Of a DNA stretch of 64,000 bases, positions 1 to 12,459 are shown one piece after another. Numbering within the stretch: position 1 is the stretch's first letter; the number at the start of each line of letters is the position of its first letter. The notes beneath the pieces were generated by a model. The model worked only from the letters and a program-made list of their open reading frames with translations. It was not told where the DNA came from and made no database searches. This DNA comes from Pseudomonadota bacterium (lineage in GTDB: Bacteria > Pseudomonadota > Gammaproteobacteria > Burkholderiales > Burkholderiaceae_C): the NCBI GenBank assembly GCA_021799355.1, contig JAJZAQ010000012.1:1-64000 (forward strand). The letters are read 5' to 3'. Made by a program: the position numbers and the translations under genes.

Positions 1-27
1 TCCGATCTAGGCTTTCACGTTACGGTT

Positions 28-555
28 TCACCCGCGCGACACAGTGTGCAACGTTCGCCGGCGCACCGGGCCGGCGGCTGTGGTGATGGCCTCATACAGC
101 GGGCGCAGCAGGCCGGCGGCGAACAGGGCTTCGGCGACGACGAACATCGGGCCGACGAGCAGACCGCGCAGGTCGTCGAAAAACGCGGGCTTGCGACCCT
201 CCCATACGTGGCCGATGGTCTGCAGCACCCAGCCGACGACAAAGCTGCCCAGCCCCCAGGCCAGCCACGGGCCGGTGTTGAGCGCCGCCAGCGGCTGGGC
301 GATGGCAATGATCGCCGCAAGCGCCCCCAGGGTCGGCAGGGTCACGGCAGGGCAGCGCACCCGCAGGTACCACACCGCCACCAGCGCCCAGAGCAGCCAC
401 GCGGCGGTCAGCGGGGTCGCACCCAGGGGCAGACGCCCGAGCAGCACCGCAACGCCGAACACGATCAGCGGAATGCCGACGAAGTGGGTGGCGATGTTGC
501 GCGGGTCGCGGTGGTAGCGGGCGTAGTTGATGAGTTGGAAGGTCGCGGGGTTCAT
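28..555 (-). CDS. DUF962/Mpo1-like membrane protein
   Basis: MNPATFQLINYARYHRDPRNIATHFVGIPLIVFG...; internal ATG of the longer ORF; several TM segments. Confidence 0.8.
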   Translation of the reverse strand: MNPATFQLINYARYHRDPRNIATHFVGIPLIVFGVAVLLGRLPLGATPLTAAWLLWALVAVWYLRVRCPAVTLPTLGALAAIIAIAQPLAALNTGPWLAWGLGSFVVGWVLQTIGHVWEGRKPAFFDDLRGLLVGPMFVVAEALFAAGLLRPLYEAITTAAGPVRRRTLHTVSRG

Positions 556-691
556 GGCAGGAAGGCGGTGGGTTAAGCGGGAGACGCATCCGGCCGCTGG
601 GGACGGAGGAGAGCGAATCTGACGGTCTGATGGTCGCGCCAACGGCCCGGGTGCGGGCAGCGGGATAACACGAAGGCGCCGCGCGCCCTGA

Positions 692-1615
692 TCACGCCCG
701 CAGGCACTTGCCTTGCGCGGCGAGTTCGGCAAAGTCGCGGGCAAGCGTGTCGAGCACGAGGCGCGCCGCGGGGCGCAGCGCTTGGCGGCTGGGCAGCGCG
801 GCCTGGATGCGCCCGGCCGGTGGCGCCCAGTCGGGCAGCACGCGCTGCAGCGCGCCCGTCTGCAGCAGTTCGTGCGCGGCCAGCAGCGGCACGGCGGCGA
901 CGCCCACGCCGGCGAGCGCGGCGCGGAGCAGCGCGTCCATGTCGTCAACGATGAGGCGCGGGCGATGCGGCACGCGCTCGACCGCATCGCTCGGGCCGTG
1001 CAGCGTCCACGCCGATTCCTCGCGCGAGTTGCCCAGCCCCAGGCTGGGCAGGCGCTGCAGATCGGCCGGGCGGGCCGGCGGCGCGGCGTTGGCGAGCAAG
1101 GCGGGGGCGGCGACCAGCACATGTGGGCTGATCGCCAGGGTACGCACGACCTCCTCGGCGGGCAGCGGCGCGTCTGCCGCGCGGACGCGCAGCGCGAGGT
1201 CGACGCCGTCCTGCCACACATCGACGTTGCGGTTGGTCGCCTCGATGTGCAGCGTCAGCTCCGGCCAGGCGTTGAGCAGCCGGGCGATCATCGCATCGAC
1301 CGCGTGGTGCAGCAGCGCCGGCGGGCAGCTCAGCCGCACGGTGCCGCGCGGCTGTTGCTGCGGTGCGGCGACGGCGTGCGCGGCCTGCGCTTCGGCGAGC
1401 ATGGCCTGGGCGTGGCGCAGCACGGCCTGCCCAGTCTCGGTGAGGGCGAAGCGGCGGCTGGTGCGGTGGATCAGCCGCACGCCGAGCTGGCGCTCCAGCG
1501 CGGCCACGCGCCGGCTCAGCCGCGAGCGCGGGGCGCCCAGCGCGCGCTCGGCCGCGGCGTAGCCGCCGTGTTCGGCCACCGCGGCGAATGCGGCGAGGTC
1601 GTTGAGATCGTTCAT
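692..1615 (-). CDS. LysR-family transcriptional regulator
   Basis: MNDLNDLAAFAAVAEHGGYAAAERALGAPRSRLSRRVAALERQLGVRLIHR typical LysR wHTH. Confidence 0.9.
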   Translation of the reverse strand: MNDLNDLAAFAAVAEHGGYAAAERALGAPRSRLSRRVAALERQLGVRLIHRTSRRFALTETGQAVLRHAQAMLAEAQAAHAVAAPQQQPRGTVRLSCPPALLHHAVDAMIARLLNAWPELTLHIEATNRNVDVWQDGVDLALRVRAADAPLPAEEVVRTLAISPHVLVAAPALLANAAPPARPADLQRLPSLGLGNSREESAWTLHGPSDAVERVPHRPRLIVDDMDALLRAALAGVGVAAVPLLAAHELLQTGALQRVLPDWAPPAGRIQAALPSRQALRPAARLVLDTLARDFAELAAQGKCLRA

Positions 1616-1634
1616 GGTCCATCGTTCTGGAAAT

Positions 1635-1679
1635 GCAACGATGCAACGCATTTTCGCCGTCTTTTGTTTGCATCGTTGC
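1635..1679. promoter_or_regulatory. 12-bp perfect inverted repeat GCAACGATGCAA / TTGCATCGTTGC between divergent lysR and pirin genes
   Basis: arms 1635-1646 and 1668-1679 read directly. Confidence 0.6.
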
Positions 1680-1739
1680 AGACACATTATTGCGGGCATC
1701 GCTGCCGCACCGGCGGCGCTTTCGCAACGGAGGAACGCC

Positions 1740-2615
1740 ATGTCTGCCAAAACCCTGCTCAGCCTGCGCCACGCGCCCGACCGGCATTGGGTCGGCGACG
1801 GCTTTCCGGTGCACAGTTTGTTCGGCTACAGCGGCGCCGAGGTGGCGCAGCGCAGCCCGTTTTTGTTGCTGGACTACGCCCCGCCGTATGACTTCGCGCC
1901 GATCGAGCAAGGGCGGCGCGGCGTCGGTGCGCACCCGCACCGGGGTTTCGAGACCGTGACCATCGTCTATTCCGGCGAGGTCGAGCACCGCGATTCCGCC
2001 GGTGGCGGTGGGGTGATCGGCCCCGGCGAGGTGCAGTGGATGACTGCGGGCGCCGGGCTGCTGCACGAGGAATTTCACACCCCGGCGTTTTCGCGCCGCG
2101 GCGGGCCGTTCGAGGTGGCGCAGCTCTGGGTGAACCTGCCGGCCGCCGACAAAATGACCCCGCCGCGCTATCAGGCGATCAGCCGCGGGCAGATTCCCGA
2201 AGTCGCGCTGCCGAGTGGCGGCGGGCAGGTGCGGGTGATCGCCGGGGAGTTCGCTGGCACGCGCGGGCCGGCCTCGACACACACGCCGATGAATGTGTGG
2301 GACGTGCGGCTGACCGCAGGCGCATCGGTCGACCTGTCGCAGCCCGATGGCTGGAACACCTTGGTGGTGGTGCTCAGCGGTGCGGTGCGGCTGGGCGGCG
2401 GGGAGGAAGTCGGCGCGGCGCAGGTCGCCACACTGTCGGCAGAAGGCAGCGAGGTGAGGCTGCAGGCATTGGCCGACACCAAGCTGCTGCTGCTGGCGGG
2501 GGAGCCGATCGACGAGCCGGTGGTCGGCTACGGGCCGTTTGTGATGAACACCGAGCAGCAGATCCGCCAGGCGATGCTGGACTTCAACGCCGGGCGGTTC
2601 GGGCAGATGCCCTGA
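1740..2615 (+). CDS. Pirin family protein
   Basis: MSAKTLLSLRHAPDRHWVGDGFPVHSLF...GVGAHPHRGFETVTIVYSGEVEHRDSAGG pirin motif. Confidence 0.9.
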   Translation: MSAKTLLSLRHAPDRHWVGDGFPVHSLFGYSGAEVAQRSPFLLLDYAPPYDFAPIEQGRRGVGAHPHRGFETVTIVYSGEVEHRDSAGGGGVIGPGEVQWMTAGAGLLHEEFHTPAFSRRGGPFEVAQLWVNLPAADKMTPPRYQAISRGQIPEVALPSGGGQVRVIAGEFAGTRGPASTHTPMNVWDVRLTAGASVDLSQPDGWNTLVVVLSGAVRLGGGEEVGAAQVATLSAEGSEVRLQALADTKLLLLAGEPIDEPVVGYGPFVMNTEQQIRQAMLDFNAGRFGQMP

Positions 2616-2659
2616 GCCGCAAAGCGTGCTTCGCACCGGCTCCCGGGGGAGCGTGACGC

Positions 2660-4102
2660 CTACCGTGCCGCCGACGCCCCCGGCAGCGGCCCGATCGCCG
2701 GGCGGTCGTCCTCCCCCCATCCACCTCCCAGCGCCTGGATCAGCGCCACACTCGCTGCATACCGGCGGTTGAGCAGGGTGAGCTGCGCGTTGCGCGCGCT
2801 GGTCAGGGTGGTCTGCGCGGTGATGACGTTCAGATAGGGCGCGGTGCCGGCCTTGTACTGGTTCTGCGCCAGCCGCAGCGACACCTCGGCAGCCTCCACC
2901 ACCGCCGCCTGCTGCTGCGCCTCCTGCGCCAGGATGCGCTGCGCAGCGAGGTTGTTTTCCACCTGCTGCAGCGCCGTCAGCACGCTTTGGCGGTAGGTGG
3001 CCACGGTCTGGCGGTAGGCCGCCTTACTGCTTTCCACCTGGGCGCGGCGCAGCCCGCCGTCGAACAGCGTGGCCGCGAGTTGCGGGCCGAGCGACCAGAA
3101 CAGCGACGGCGCGGAAAACAGCCCGGCCAGCTGGCCCGCCTGGCTGCCGCCCTGCGCCGAGAGCGTGAGGTTGGGGAACCACGCGGTCTGCGCCACGCCG
3201 ATCTGCGCGTTGGCTGCCGCCACCTGCGCCTGCGCCGCAGCCAGATCGGGGCGGCGTTGCAGCAGCTGCGCCGGGATGCCGGCGGGAATGTCCGGCACGG
3301 CGGGCAGCACCCCGGTGTCGGGCAGGGTGAACGCTGCCGGCGCCTGGCCGACGAGCACGGCGATGGCGTTCTGCAGCTGCGCGCGGGTCACGCCCAGATC
3401 GGTCAGGCTGGTCTGCGCCTGCAGCAGCTGGGTGCGCGCCTGCGCCACGTCGGCAGCGGTGTCCACCCCGGCCTTGTAGCGGTTTTCGGTGAGCTGCAGC
3501 GCGCGTTCGTAGGCCGCCACGGTGTCGCGCGCGAGCCGGATCTGCGCGTCGACGGTGCGCAGTTGCAGATAGCTGCTGGCCAGCGTGGCCTGCAGGCTGA
3601 GCTGGGTGTTGGCCAGGGTGGCGGCGCTGGCGGCGGCGGTGGCCTGCCCGGCCTGCACCTGCAGCCGCACCCTGCCCCACAGATCGGGCTCCCAGCTTGC
3701 GCCCAGCGAGACGCTGAGGTTGTTGCCTACGGCGCCGCTGCCCGCCGTGCGTGCGCGGCTGGCCGCGGCCCCGGCGGTGACTGCGGGATAGTAGGCCGCC
3801 TGCGCCTGGGCGACTGCGGCCTGCGCCTGCTCATAGGCGGCGAGCTGCGCGGCCAGGCTCTGGTTGTGCTGCGCCACCTGGTTTTCCAGGCCGGCCAGCA
3901 CCGGGTCGTCGAACACGCTCCACCACGCGCCGCGCGGTGTGGCCGCCAGCGCCTGCGCCGGGGCCCAGTCGCCCTGCGCCTGGGCGTAGCTTGCGGGCAG
4001 GGCGATGGTCACGGCCGGCTCGGGCGGGTTGGCGGCGCAGGCGGCCAGCAGCAGCGCCAGCGGCGCGGCGAACAACAGGCGGGACGGGACGGTCGGGTTC
4101 AT
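2660..4102 (-). CDS. RND efflux outer membrane factor, NodT-type lipoprotein
   Basis: lipobox LLLAACA; OEP repeats; next to RND genes. Confidence 0.9.
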   Translation of the reverse strand: MNPTVPSRLLFAAPLALLLAACAANPPEPAVTIALPASYAQAQGDWAPAQALAATPRGAWWSVFDDPVLAGLENQVAQHNQSLAAQLAAYEQAQAAVAQAQAAYYPAVTAGAAASRARTAGSGAVGNNLSVSLGASWEPDLWGRVRLQVQAGQATAAASAATLANTQLSLQATLASSYLQLRTVDAQIRLARDTVAAYERALQLTENRYKAGVDTAADVAQARTQLLQAQTSLTDLGVTRAQLQNAIAVLVGQAPAAFTLPDTGVLPAVPDIPAGIPAQLLQRRPDLAAAQAQVAAANAQIGVAQTAWFPNLTLSAQGGSQAGQLAGLFSAPSLFWSLGPQLAATLFDGGLRRAQVESSKAAYRQTVATYRQSVLTALQQVENNLAAQRILAQEAQQQAAVVEAAEVSLRLAQNQYKAGTAPYLNVITAQTTLTSARNAQLTLLNRRYAASVALIQALGGGWGEDDRPAIGPLPGASAAR

Positions 4103-4107
4103 GGCGG

Positions 4108-7100
4108 TCAGGCCGGGGTATCGACGGCAGCAGCCCGCCGGCCGTGGCCGAAACGGCGCAGCGTCCAGCGGCGCAGGCGGTCGAGTTCGAGGTAGATCAC
4201 CGGTGTGGTGTAGAGGGTGAGCGCCTGGCTGACGATCAGGCCGCCGGCGATGGAAATGCCCAGCGGCTGGCGCAGCTCGGCGCCGTTGCCAGTGATGAAC
4301 GCCAGCGGCAGCGCCGTGCCCAGCGCGGCCAGCGTGGTCATCAGAATGGGCCGCAGCCGCAGCGTGGCCGCCTGGTAGATCGCCTCGCGCGGGTCGGCGC
4401 CCTGCTCGCGCTCGGCGGCCAGGGCGAAATCGACCATCAGGATGGCGTTCTTTTTCACGATGCCGATGAGCAGGAACACGCCGATGAGGGCGATGATGGA
4501 AAACTCGGTGTGCGTGAGCTGCAGCGCCAGCAGCGCGCCCAGCCCGGCGGGCGGCAGGGTGGAGAGGATGGTCAGCGGGTGCAGCGTGCTCTCGTACAGC
4601 ATGCCCAGCACGATGTAGATGGCGAAAATCGCCGCCATGATGAACAGCGGCTCGTTTTTCAGCGTATCGGCGAACAGTTGCGCCGTGCCCTGAAAGCCGC
4701 CGCGGATGTCCGACGGCAGGCCGATGGCGGCCATCGCCTCGTCGATCCGCCCCTGGATGGTGCCCAGCGACACGCCTTTGTCCAGGTTGAACGAAATGGT
4801 CGAGGCGACGAACAGCCCCTGGTGGTTGACCGCCAGCGGCGTGTTGGTGAGCTCGACGTGCGCCAGCGCCGACAGCGGCACGCGCTGGCCGTTGGCGGCG
4901 AGCAGATAAATGTCGCCCAGCGCCTGCGCGTCGTTCTGGTAGGGCTGCGCCGCCTCCATGACCACGCGGTACTGGTTCAGCGGGGCGTAGATGGTCGACA
5001 CCAGCCGCTGGCCGAAGGCGTCGTTGAGCGTCTGATCGATGGCCGACACGGCAATGCCGTAGCGCGCCGCCGCGGCGCGGTCGATTTTGAGCGAGAGTTG
5101 CAGCCCGCTGGCCTGCTGGTCGGAGTTGACGTCGTTCATCCCCGGGATCTGCTTGAACGCCGCCAGCACCTTGGGCTCCCATTCGCGCAGCAGGTTGAGG
5201 TCGCTGGCCTGCAAGGTGTATTCGTACAACGCTGCGCTCGGCCTGCCGCCGGCGCGGATGTCCTGCACCGGGAACATGAAGGTTTGCGCCCCGGGCACGC
5301 GCGACAGCGCGCGGCGCAGCTGCACGATCAGCGTCTGCACCCCCGGTCGCTGGCTGATGGGTTTGAGCTGCATGAACATGAACGCGCTGTTGGTCGTGCC
5401 GCCGCCGGTGAACGCCACCACGTTCTGCACCCCCTCGTTGCGCCGCACGATGGCCACGATCTGCTGCAGTTTCTTGCTCATTTCCTGAAACGAAATCGAC
5501 TGGTCGGCCTGCACCGAAGCCACCAGCAGACCGGTGTCCTGCGTGGGGAAAAACCCCTTGGGCACGATTCTGAACAGCGCCACCGTCAGCCCGATGGTGG
5601 CAAAAAACACCGCCAGCATCAGCAGCGGGTGCTGCAGCGCCCAGCGCAGGCTGCGGCCGTAACCGCGGTGCACGGCGTTCCAGCCGCGCGCAAGCCGCGA
5701 ACCGCCACCTGCGGCGGCCTGCTGCGGTGCGCGCTTCAGCCAGCGCGACGCCAGCATCGGCGTCACCGACAGCGACACCAGCAGCGAAATGCCGATGGCC
5801 ACCGACAGCGTCATGGCGAATTCGTGGAACAGCCGGCCGACGATGCCGCCCATGAACAGCACCGGCAGGAACACCGCCACCAGCGAAATGCTCATCGACA
5901 GCACGGTGAACCCGACCTCGCGCGCGCCTTTGAGCGCCGCTTCCAGCGGGCTGAGCCCCGCCTCCACGTGGCGCATGATGTTTTCCAGCACGACGATGGC
6001 GTCGTCGACGACGAAACCGGTGGCGACGATCAGCGCCATCAGCGACAGATTGTCCAGCGAGTAGTCGAGCAGCCACATCGCGGCGAACGTGCCCACCAGC
6101 GACAGCGGCACGGCCAGCGCCGGGATGAGGGTGGCGCGCCAGTCGCGCAAGAACAGCCAGACCACGCCGGTGACCAGCAGCACGGCCAGAATCAGGGTGT
6201 TTTCCACCTCCTTGAGCGAAGCGCGGATGGTGGTGGTGCGGTCGGACATGAGCGTGACCTTGATCGCCGCCGGGATCGACGCTTCGAGCTGCGGCAGCGC
6301 CGCCTTCACCCCCTCGACGGCGTCGATGATGTTGGCGCCGGGCTGGCGGTAGATGATGAGCTGCACCGACGGCTGGCCGTTGGCCAGTCCCATGTTGCGG
6401 TCGTTCTGCAGCCCTTCGCTGACCGTGGCGATCTGGTCCAGGCGGATCGGCGCGCCGTTTTTGTAGCCGACGACGATGCGCTGATACTGCTGCGGCGTGG
6501 ACATCTGGTCGTTCGCCCCGACCTGCCAGCGATGCGCGCCGCTGTCGATCGCCCCCTTGGGCGTGTCGACGTTGGCCGTGGCAATGGCCTGACGCACCTG
6601 TTCCAGGCTCAGCCCCATGCCGTTGACCCGCGGCAGGTCCAGTTCCACGCGCACCGCCGGCAGTGCCGCGCCCCCCACCGTGACCGAGCCGATGCCGGGA
6701 ATCTGCGAGATTTTCTGCGCCAGGATGGTCGATCCGGCGTCGAACATCTGCCCGCGCGACAGGGTGCTGGAGGTCAGCGACAGAATCATGATCGGCGCAT
6801 CGGCCGGGTTGACCTTTTTGTACGTCGGATTGCCCGTCAGCCCGCTGGGCAGCAGCGGCATGGCGGCGTTGATCGCCGCCTGCACCTGCCGCGCGGCGTC
6901 GTTGATGTCCTTGGACAGATCGAACTGCAGGATGACGCGGGTGGAGCCCAGCGTGCTGCTCGACGTCATCTGCGTGATGCCGGCAATCGTGCCCAGGCTG
7001 CGCTCCAGCGGCGTGGCCACGGTGGCGGCCATCACCTCCGGGCTGGCGCCGGCCATATTCGCCGTGACGGTGATGGTGGGAAAGTCCACCTGCGGCAGCG

Positions 7101-7206
7101 GCGCCACGGGCAGCAGGCGGAACGCGATCAGCCCGGCGAGCATCACCGCCAGCGCCAGCAGGCTGGTGGCGACCGGGCGGCGGATGAACAGCGCCGACGG
7201 GTTCAC
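4108..7206 (-). CDS. RND efflux permease (MdtC/MuxC-like)
   Basis: [25 protein letters not shown]..., about 1032 aa, AcrB-family motifs. Confidence 0.93.
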   Translation of the reverse strand: MNPSALFIRRPVATSLLALAVMLAGLIAFRLLPVAPLPQVDFPTITVTANMAGASPEVMAATVATPLERSLGTIAGITQMTSSSTLGSTRVILQFDLSKDINDAARQVQAAINAAMPLLPSGLTGNPTYKKVNPADAPIMILSLTSSTLSRGQMFDAGSTILAQKISQIPGIGSVTVGGAALPAVRVELDLPRVNGMGLSLEQVRQAIATANVDTPKGAIDSGAHRWQVGANDQMSTPQQYQRIVVGYKNGAPIRLDQIATVSEGLQNDRNMGLANGQPSVQLIIYRQPGANIIDAVEGVKAALPQLEASIPAAIKVTLMSDRTTTIRASLKEVENTLILAVLLVTGVVWLFLRDWRATLIPALAVPLSLVGTFAAMWLLDYSLDNLSLMALIVATGFVVDDAIVVLENIMRHVEAGLSPLEAALKGAREVGFTVLSMSISLVAVFLPVLFMGGIVGRLFHEFAMTLSVAIGISLLVSLSVTPMLASRWLKRAPQQAAAGGGSRLARGWNAVHRGYGRSLRWALQHPLLMLAVFFATIGLTVALFRIVPKGFFPTQDTGLLVASVQADQSISFQEMSKKLQQIVAIVRRNEGVQNVVAFTGGGTTNSAFMFMQLKPISQRPGVQTLIVQLRRALSRVPGAQTFMFPVQDIRAGGRPSAALYEYTLQASDLNLLREWEPKVLAAFKQIPGMNDVNSDQQASGLQLSLKIDRAAAARYGIAVSAIDQTLNDAFGQRLVSTIYAPLNQYRVVMEAAQPYQNDAQALGDIYLLAANGQRVPLSALAHVELTNTPLAVNHQGLFVASTISFNLDKGVSLGTIQGRIDEAMAAIGLPSDIRGGFQGTAQLFADTLKNEPLFIMAAIFAIYIVLGMLYESTLHPLTILSTLPPAGLGALLALQLTHTEFSIIALIGVFLLIGIVKKNAILMVDFALAAEREQGADPREAIYQAATLRLRPILMTTLAALGTALPLAFITGNGAELRQPLGISIAGGLIVSQALTLYTTPVIYLELDRLRRWTLRRFGHGRRAAAVDTPA

Positions 7207-10200
7207 CGTCCGCCCTCCTCCGTCCCGCCGGCCGCAGCCGCGGCGTCGCGCGGCGAAACCCGCTGGCCGCGGCCACGCCGCGCCGCCACCGCCGCGGCCA
7301 GGCGGTCGAACGCCAGATAGATCACCGGCGTGGTGAACAGCGTGAGCAGCTGCGACAACAGCAGGCCGCCGATGATGGCAATCCCCAGCGGCTGGCGCAG
7401 CTCCGCGCCCATCCCCGTGCCCAGCGCCAGCGGCACGGCGCCGAACAGCGCGGCAAACGTGGTCATCAAGATCGGCCGCAGCCGCAGGTGCGCTGCCTGC
7501 AGCATCGCCTCCTGCGCCGGCAGCCCCTGCCGGCGCTGCGCCTCCAGGGCGAAATCGACGAGCAGAATCGCGTTTTTCTGCACGATGCCGATGAGCAGGA
7601 TGATGCCGATGATGGCGATGACGGTGAGCTCGTGCCCGGTGGCCATCAGCGCCAGCAGCGCGCCGATGCCCGCCGACGGCAGCGTGGACAGAATGGTCAC
7701 CGGGTGGATATAGCTCTCATACAGCACGCCGAGCACGATGTACATCGTCGCCACTGCGGCCAACAGCAGCCAGAGCTGGTTGCTCAGCGCCGCGCGGAAC
7801 GCGCTGGCCGCGCCCTGGAAGGCAATGGTCACCGCCGCGGGCAGCTGCGCCTGCCGTGCCGCCTGGTCGATGGCGTTGACCGCGTTTTCCAGCGACACCC
7901 CCGGGGCGAGCTGGAACGAAATCAGCGCCGCGGGGAACTGCCCGAGGTGGTCGATGGCCAGCGGCGTGGGCCGCGGCACGATGCGTGCGATGCTCGACAG
8001 CGGCACCATCTGCCCGCTGCTGCCGGTGAGGTAGATGGCGTCGAACGCCGCCAGGCTGCCGCCCGAACCCGGGGCGGATGCCGCACCGGCCGGTGCGGCG
8101 CCCGGATGCTCCACGCCGAGCACCACGCGGTACTGCGCCGACTGGGTGAAAATGGTCGATACCAGCCGCTGGCCGAAGGCGTTGTACAGCGCGCTGTCGA
8201 TCGCGCTCATCGTCACTCCCAGTCGTGAGGCGGCGTTGCGGTCGACGTCCACATACGCCTGCAGGCCCTGATCCTGCAAATCGCTGGTCACCCCGGCGAG
8301 TTGCGGCAGCGCGCGCAGCCGCTGCATCAGCGCGGCGTTGGCGCTGGCGAGCTGCGCCGCGCTGGTGGCGGCCAGGCTGAACTGGTAGGGGTAGCGGCTG
8401 GCGATGTCGTTGATGGTCAGATCCTGCACCGGCTGCAGGTAGGCGCTGATGCCCTCGACCCGCGCGGCGCGGGCGTCCAGCCGCGCGATCACCGCCTGCA
8501 CCCGCGCGCGCTCGGCCAGCGGCTTGAGGTTGATGAGCAGCCGCCCGGTGTTCATCGTGGTGTTGACGCCGTCGATGCCGACGACGGACGACACCGAGGC
8601 CACCGCCGGGTCCTGCAGCAGGGCCTGCACCAGCGCCTGCTGCCGCTGCAGCATCGCCGGATACGACACGTCCTGCGGCGCCACCGTCGTGCCCTGGATC
8701 AGCCCGGTGTCCTGTACCGGGAAAAAGCCTTTGGGGATGACGATGTACAGCCCCACGGTCAGCACCAGCGTGGCCACGGCCACCAGCAGCGCCAGCGTCT
8801 CGTGGCGCAGCACCCCGCGCAGCGTGCGGGTGTAGGCCGCCGACAGCCGATCGAACGCCGCGCCGGTCAGACGGAACAGCCGTCCCTGCCGCTGCTGCGG
8901 CGTGTGCCGCAGCAGCCGCGCCGAGAGCATGGGCGTGAACGTCAGCGACACCGCCGCGGAAATGATGATGGCCACTGCCAGGGTGATGGCGAACTCGCGG
9001 AACAGCCGCCCGACCACGTCGCCCATGAACAGCAGCGGAATGAGCACGGCGATGAGCGAAAACGTCAGCGTGATGATGGTGAAACCGATCTGCCCGGCGC
9101 CCTTGAGCGCCGCCTGCAGCGGCGGATCGCCGGCCTCGATGTAGCGCGAAATGTTTTCGATCATGACGATGGCGTCATCGACGACGAAGCCGGTGGCCAC
9201 GGTCAGCGCCATCAGCGTCAGGGTGTTGATCGAAAACCCGAGCAGATACATCGCGCCGAACGTGCCCACCAGCGCCAGCGGCACTGCGGTGGCGGGGATG
9301 AAGGTGGCCCGGGCGCTGCGCAGAAAGACGAAAATCACCGCCACCACCAGCAGCACCGCCAGCAGCAGCTCGTCCTGCACGTCGGCGATCGCCGCGCGGA
9401 TGGTCACGGTGCGGTCCGACAGCACCGTCAGCTGCGCCGCTGCGGGCAGTTGCGCCTGCAGGCTCGGCAGCAGTTTGTGGATGGCATCGACCACGGCAAT
9501 GACGTTGGCGCCGGGTTGGCGCTGCACGTTGATGACGATGCCCGGCCTGCCGTTGACCGTGGCCGCCTGCCAGGCGTTTTCCGCCCCGGTGTCGATGCGC
9601 GCGACGTCGCCCAGCCGCACCGGCGCGCCGCCGGAGTAGGCGACGATCATGTCGCGGTACTGCTGCGGCGTCTGCAACTGGTCGTTGGCGTCGATGGTGA
9701 ACGCCTGCTTGCTGCCGCTGATGCTGCCCTTGGGGCTGTTGACGTTCGCCCCGGCGATGGCCGTGCGCAGATTGTCCAGGCTCAGGCCGAGGGCGGCGAG
9801 CTTGGCGCCGTTGACGGTGACGCGGATCGCCGGCTTGTGCCCGCCCGACAGCGTCACCAGGCCGACCCCGGACACCTGCGACAGTTTTTGCGACAGCCGG
9901 GTGTCGGCCAGGTCGTACAGCGTGGTCAGCGGCAGCGTGGCCGAGGTCAGCCCCAGGGTGATGACCGGAGCGTCGGCCGGGTTGACCTTGGCGTAGATCG
10001 GCGGCTGCGGCAGGTCCGACGGCAGCAGATTGCCCGCGGCGTTGATCGCCGCCTGCACTTCCTGCTCGGCCACCGACAGCGACAGCGACAGGTCGAACCG
10101 CAGGGTGATCACCGAAGCGCCGCCGGAGCTCACCGACCACATCTGCGCCAGCCCCGGCATCTGCCCGAACTGCTGCTCCAGCGGCCCGGTGACCGAGGAC

Positions 10201-10466
10201 GCCATCACGTCCGGGCTGGCGCCGGGGTAGAGCGTGGTCACCTGGATGGTCGGGTAGTCCACCTCCGGCAGCGCCGCCTGTGGCAGCAGCCGGTAGCCGA
10301 TGAACCCGGCCACGAGCACGGCGAGCATGAGCAGCGAGGTGGCAATCGGCCGCAGGATGAACAGCCGTGACGGGCTGGGGCGGTCGGCGGCGTCCTGCCC
10401 GCTGTCGCCCGCCGGTGCGGCGGCTGCGGGGGGACGGGCGCCTGGCGTGTCTTGCGGCGCGCTCAT
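7203..10466 (-). CDS. RND efflux permease (MdtB/MuxB-like)
   Basis: [45 protein letters not shown]; 4-bp overlap with the second permease. Confidence 0.93.
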   Translation of the reverse strand: MSAPQDTPGARPPAAAAPAGDSGQDAADRPSPSRLFILRPIATSLLMLAVLVAGFIGYRLLPQAALPEVDYPTIQVTTLYPGASPDVMASSVTGPLEQQFGQMPGLAQMWSVSSGGASVITLRFDLSLSLSVAEQEVQAAINAAGNLLPSDLPQPPIYAKVNPADAPVITLGLTSATLPLTTLYDLADTRLSQKLSQVSGVGLVTLSGGHKPAIRVTVNGAKLAALGLSLDNLRTAIAGANVNSPKGSISGSKQAFTIDANDQLQTPQQYRDMIVAYSGGAPVRLGDVARIDTGAENAWQAATVNGRPGIVINVQRQPGANVIAVVDAIHKLLPSLQAQLPAAAQLTVLSDRTVTIRAAIADVQDELLLAVLLVVAVIFVFLRSARATFIPATAVPLALVGTFGAMYLLGFSINTLTLMALTVATGFVVDDAIVMIENISRYIEAGDPPLQAALKGAGQIGFTIITLTFSLIAVLIPLLFMGDVVGRLFREFAITLAVAIIISAAVSLTFTPMLSARLLRHTPQQRQGRLFRLTGAAFDRLSAAYTRTLRGVLRHETLALLVAVATLVLTVGLYIVIPKGFFPVQDTGLIQGTTVAPQDVSYPAMLQRQQALVQALLQDPAVASVSSVVGIDGVNTTMNTGRLLINLKPLAERARVQAVIARLDARAARVEGISAYLQPVQDLTINDIASRYPYQFSLAATSAAQLASANAALMQRLRALPQLAGVTSDLQDQGLQAYVDVDRNAASRLGVTMSAIDSALYNAFGQRLVSTIFTQSAQYRVVLGVEHPGAAPAGAASAPGSGGSLAAFDAIYLTGSSGQMVPLSSIARIVPRPTPLAIDHLGQFPAALISFQLAPGVSLENAVNAIDQAARQAQLPAAVTIAFQGAASAFRAALSNQLWLLLAAVATMYIVLGVLYESYIHPVTILSTLPSAGIGALLALMATGHELTVIAIIGIILLIGIVQKNAILLVDFALEAQRRQGLPAQEAMLQAAHLRLRPILMTTFAALFGAVPLALGTGMGAELRQPLGIAIIGGLLLSQLLTLFTTPVIYLAFDRLAAAVAARRGRGQRVSPRDAAAAAGGTEEGGR

Positions 10467-10468
10467 GG

Positions 10469-11761
10469 TCAGCGCGCTCCGCCGGCAGCCGCCCTGGTGT
10501 GCGCCCCCGGCGTGCCCTGGCCCGCACCGCCGGCAGCCGGCACCACTTTGACTTCACGCCCGTCGCGCAGGCGGTCCAGGCCGTCGGTGACCACGCGTTC
10601 TCCCGGCTGCAGGCCGGAGACGATCTGCGTCAGATTGCCATACGCCACGCCGGTTTTGACCACCCGCATACTCACCCTGTCGCCCGCGCCGATGACGTAC
10701 ACATACGTGCCCGGCGCGCCCACGGCCACCGCCGTGGTGGGCACGACCACGGCGTCGGCGATGGTGCGCACCAGCAGGCGCACGTTGACGAACTGGTTGG
10801 GAAACAGCGTCAGCCGCGGGTTGGCGAACTCGGCACGGAAATTGAGCGTGCCGGTGGCGGCGTTGATCTGGTTGTCCGCCGCCAGCAGCCTGCCCGTGGC
10901 GAGCAGCTCGGTGTTGCGCGCGTCCCAGGCCTCTGTCTTGAGCTGCCTGCCGGCCATGAGCTGGGAGACGACCTCGGCGATCTGCTGCTGCGGCAGGGCG
11001 AAGATCACGTCCACCGGCTGCACCTGCGCGATGGTGGCCACCGGCGACGCCGAGCTGCTGCCGCTGCTGGTGCTGGTGCCGACGGCACCGGAGGTGGTGA
11101 CCATATTGCCGGCGTCCACCGGGCGCAGCCCGACCAGGCCGGACACCGGCGCGGTGATGCGCGTCCAGCTCAGTTGCAGCCGCGCGTTGTCCAGCGCCGC
11201 CTTGTTGGCGTCGAGCGTGGCTTTGAGCTGCGCCACGGTGGCGCGCTGGTCCGACACCTGCTGCGCCGAAATCGAATCCTGCGCCAGCAGGGTTTCGTAG
11301 CGCTGCAGGTCGCTTTGCGCCCCGGCGAGCTGCGCCTGCGTCTGTTCCACCTGCGCCTGCGCCTGCTCGACGGCGATGCGAAACGGCCGCGGGTCGATCT
11401 GCGCCAGCAGCTGCCCGGCCCTGACCATCTGCCCCTGTTTGTAATCCACGCTTTGCAGCAGCCCGGACACCCGCGGCATGACATTGACGTAGCTGCGCGG
11501 CGTGACCGTGCCCAGCGCCGTCAGCCACACCGGCAGCGGCTGCGCCCGCGCCACCGCCGCCGTCACCGGCTGCGGCGGCATCTGGCCTTTTGCCATGCCT
11601 GGGGCACCGCCGCGCATCTGCGCCTGCGCGCGGTGCGTCGTCAGCGTCATCCCCAGTGCGGCGCAGACCAGCAGCGCCGCGCCCAGCGCCCCCCATGTCC
11701 AGTGGCGCAAAGTGGAAGCGGAACGCGGGCGGGCTGCAGCGGCGGGGCGAAGGCGGTTCAT
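10469..11761 (-). CDS. RND efflux periplasmic adaptor (MdtA/MuxA-like)
   Basis: membrane fusion protein motifs, operonic with the permeases. Confidence 0.9.
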   Translation of the reverse strand: MNRLRPAAAARPRSASTLRHWTWGALGAALLVCAALGMTLTTHRAQAQMRGGAPGMAKGQMPPQPVTAAVARAQPLPVWLTALGTVTPRSYVNVMPRVSGLLQSVDYKQGQMVRAGQLLAQIDPRPFRIAVEQAQAQVEQTQAQLAGAQSDLQRYETLLAQDSISAQQVSDQRATVAQLKATLDANKAALDNARLQLSWTRITAPVSGLVGLRPVDAGNMVTTSGAVGTSTSSGSSSASPVATIAQVQPVDVIFALPQQQIAEVVSQLMAGRQLKTEAWDARNTELLATGRLLAADNQINAATGTLNFRAEFANPRLTLFPNQFVNVRLLVRTIADAVVVPTTAVAVGAPGTYVYVIGAGDRVSMRVVKTGVAYGNLTQIVSGLQPGERVVTDGLDRLRDGREVKVVPAAGGAGQGTPGAHTRAAAGGAR

Positions 11762-11869
11762 GGGCAGGACGTCAAAGCGGACAAACGCAACGGGCGGCAG
11801 ACATCGATGCTGCCTGCACGAGGTGAAAGCCGTGTGCAGGCCGTGTGAAGAAACATGAAGCAGCCGGAC

Positions 11870-12457
11870 TCACCCCGGCTGGCGCGCGTGGTTCCAGTAC
11901 ACCTCGGTGCTGCCTTGGCCGCCGGCGCGGTTGAGGGTGCGGGCGAGGACGAACAGCAGGTCCGACAGCCGGTTGAGGTATTGCAGCAGTTCGGCGCGCA
12001 GCCGTGGCGCGGCCGCATCTGCAGCCTGCGCCGCCTCCTGCGCCACCGCCACCACGGCGCGCTCGGCCCGCCGGGCCACGGTGCGGCACACGTGCGCCTG
12101 CGCCGCGGTCGGCGCGCCGCCGGGCAGGATGAATTCGGCCAAGGGCGGCAGCCGGGCGTTGTAGTCGGCCAGCGCGGCGTCGAGCGCGGCGACCTGCTCG
12201 GGCTTGAGCAGGATCATCCCGGGCACCGACAGCTCGCCGCCCAGGTCGAACAAATCGTGCTGCACCTGCAGCAGCAGGGTGTCGATGTCGGCCGGCAGCG
12301 TCATGCTGCGCAGCACGCCCAGGTGCGAGTTGAGCTCGTCGACCTCGCCGAGCGCGTGGATGCGCAGCGCCGACTTGGAGCAGCGCGACCCGTCGCCCAG
12401 CCCGGTGGTTCCGGCGTCGCCGGTGCGGGTGACGATGGCGGTCAGTCGCTGTCCCAT
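11870..12457 (-). CDS. Cob(I)alamin adenosyltransferase, PduO type
   Basis: MGQRLTAIVTRTGDAGTTGLGDGSRCSKSALRIHALGEVDELNSHLG. Confidence 0.92.
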   Translation of the reverse strand: MGQRLTAIVTRTGDAGTTGLGDGSRCSKSALRIHALGEVDELNSHLGVLRSMTLPADIDTLLLQVQHDLFDLGGELSVPGMILLKPEQVAALDAALADYNARLPPLAEFILPGGAPTAAQAHVCRTVARRAERAVVAVAQEAAQAADAAAPRLRAELLQYLNRLSDLLFVLARTLNRAGGQGSTEVYWNHARQPG

Positions 12458-12459
12458 GT

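Noticed and set aside
2660-7276. 1538-aa minus ORF spanning the outer membrane factor and part of the permease
   Set aside because: Only the C-terminal ~480 aa (from MNPTVPSRLLFAAP) is real; the rest is out of frame over the permease.
3937-7320. 1127-aa plus-strand ORF opposite the RND permease genes
   Set aside because: Low-complexity Arg/Gln/His-rich translation; antisense shadow of GC-rich true genes.
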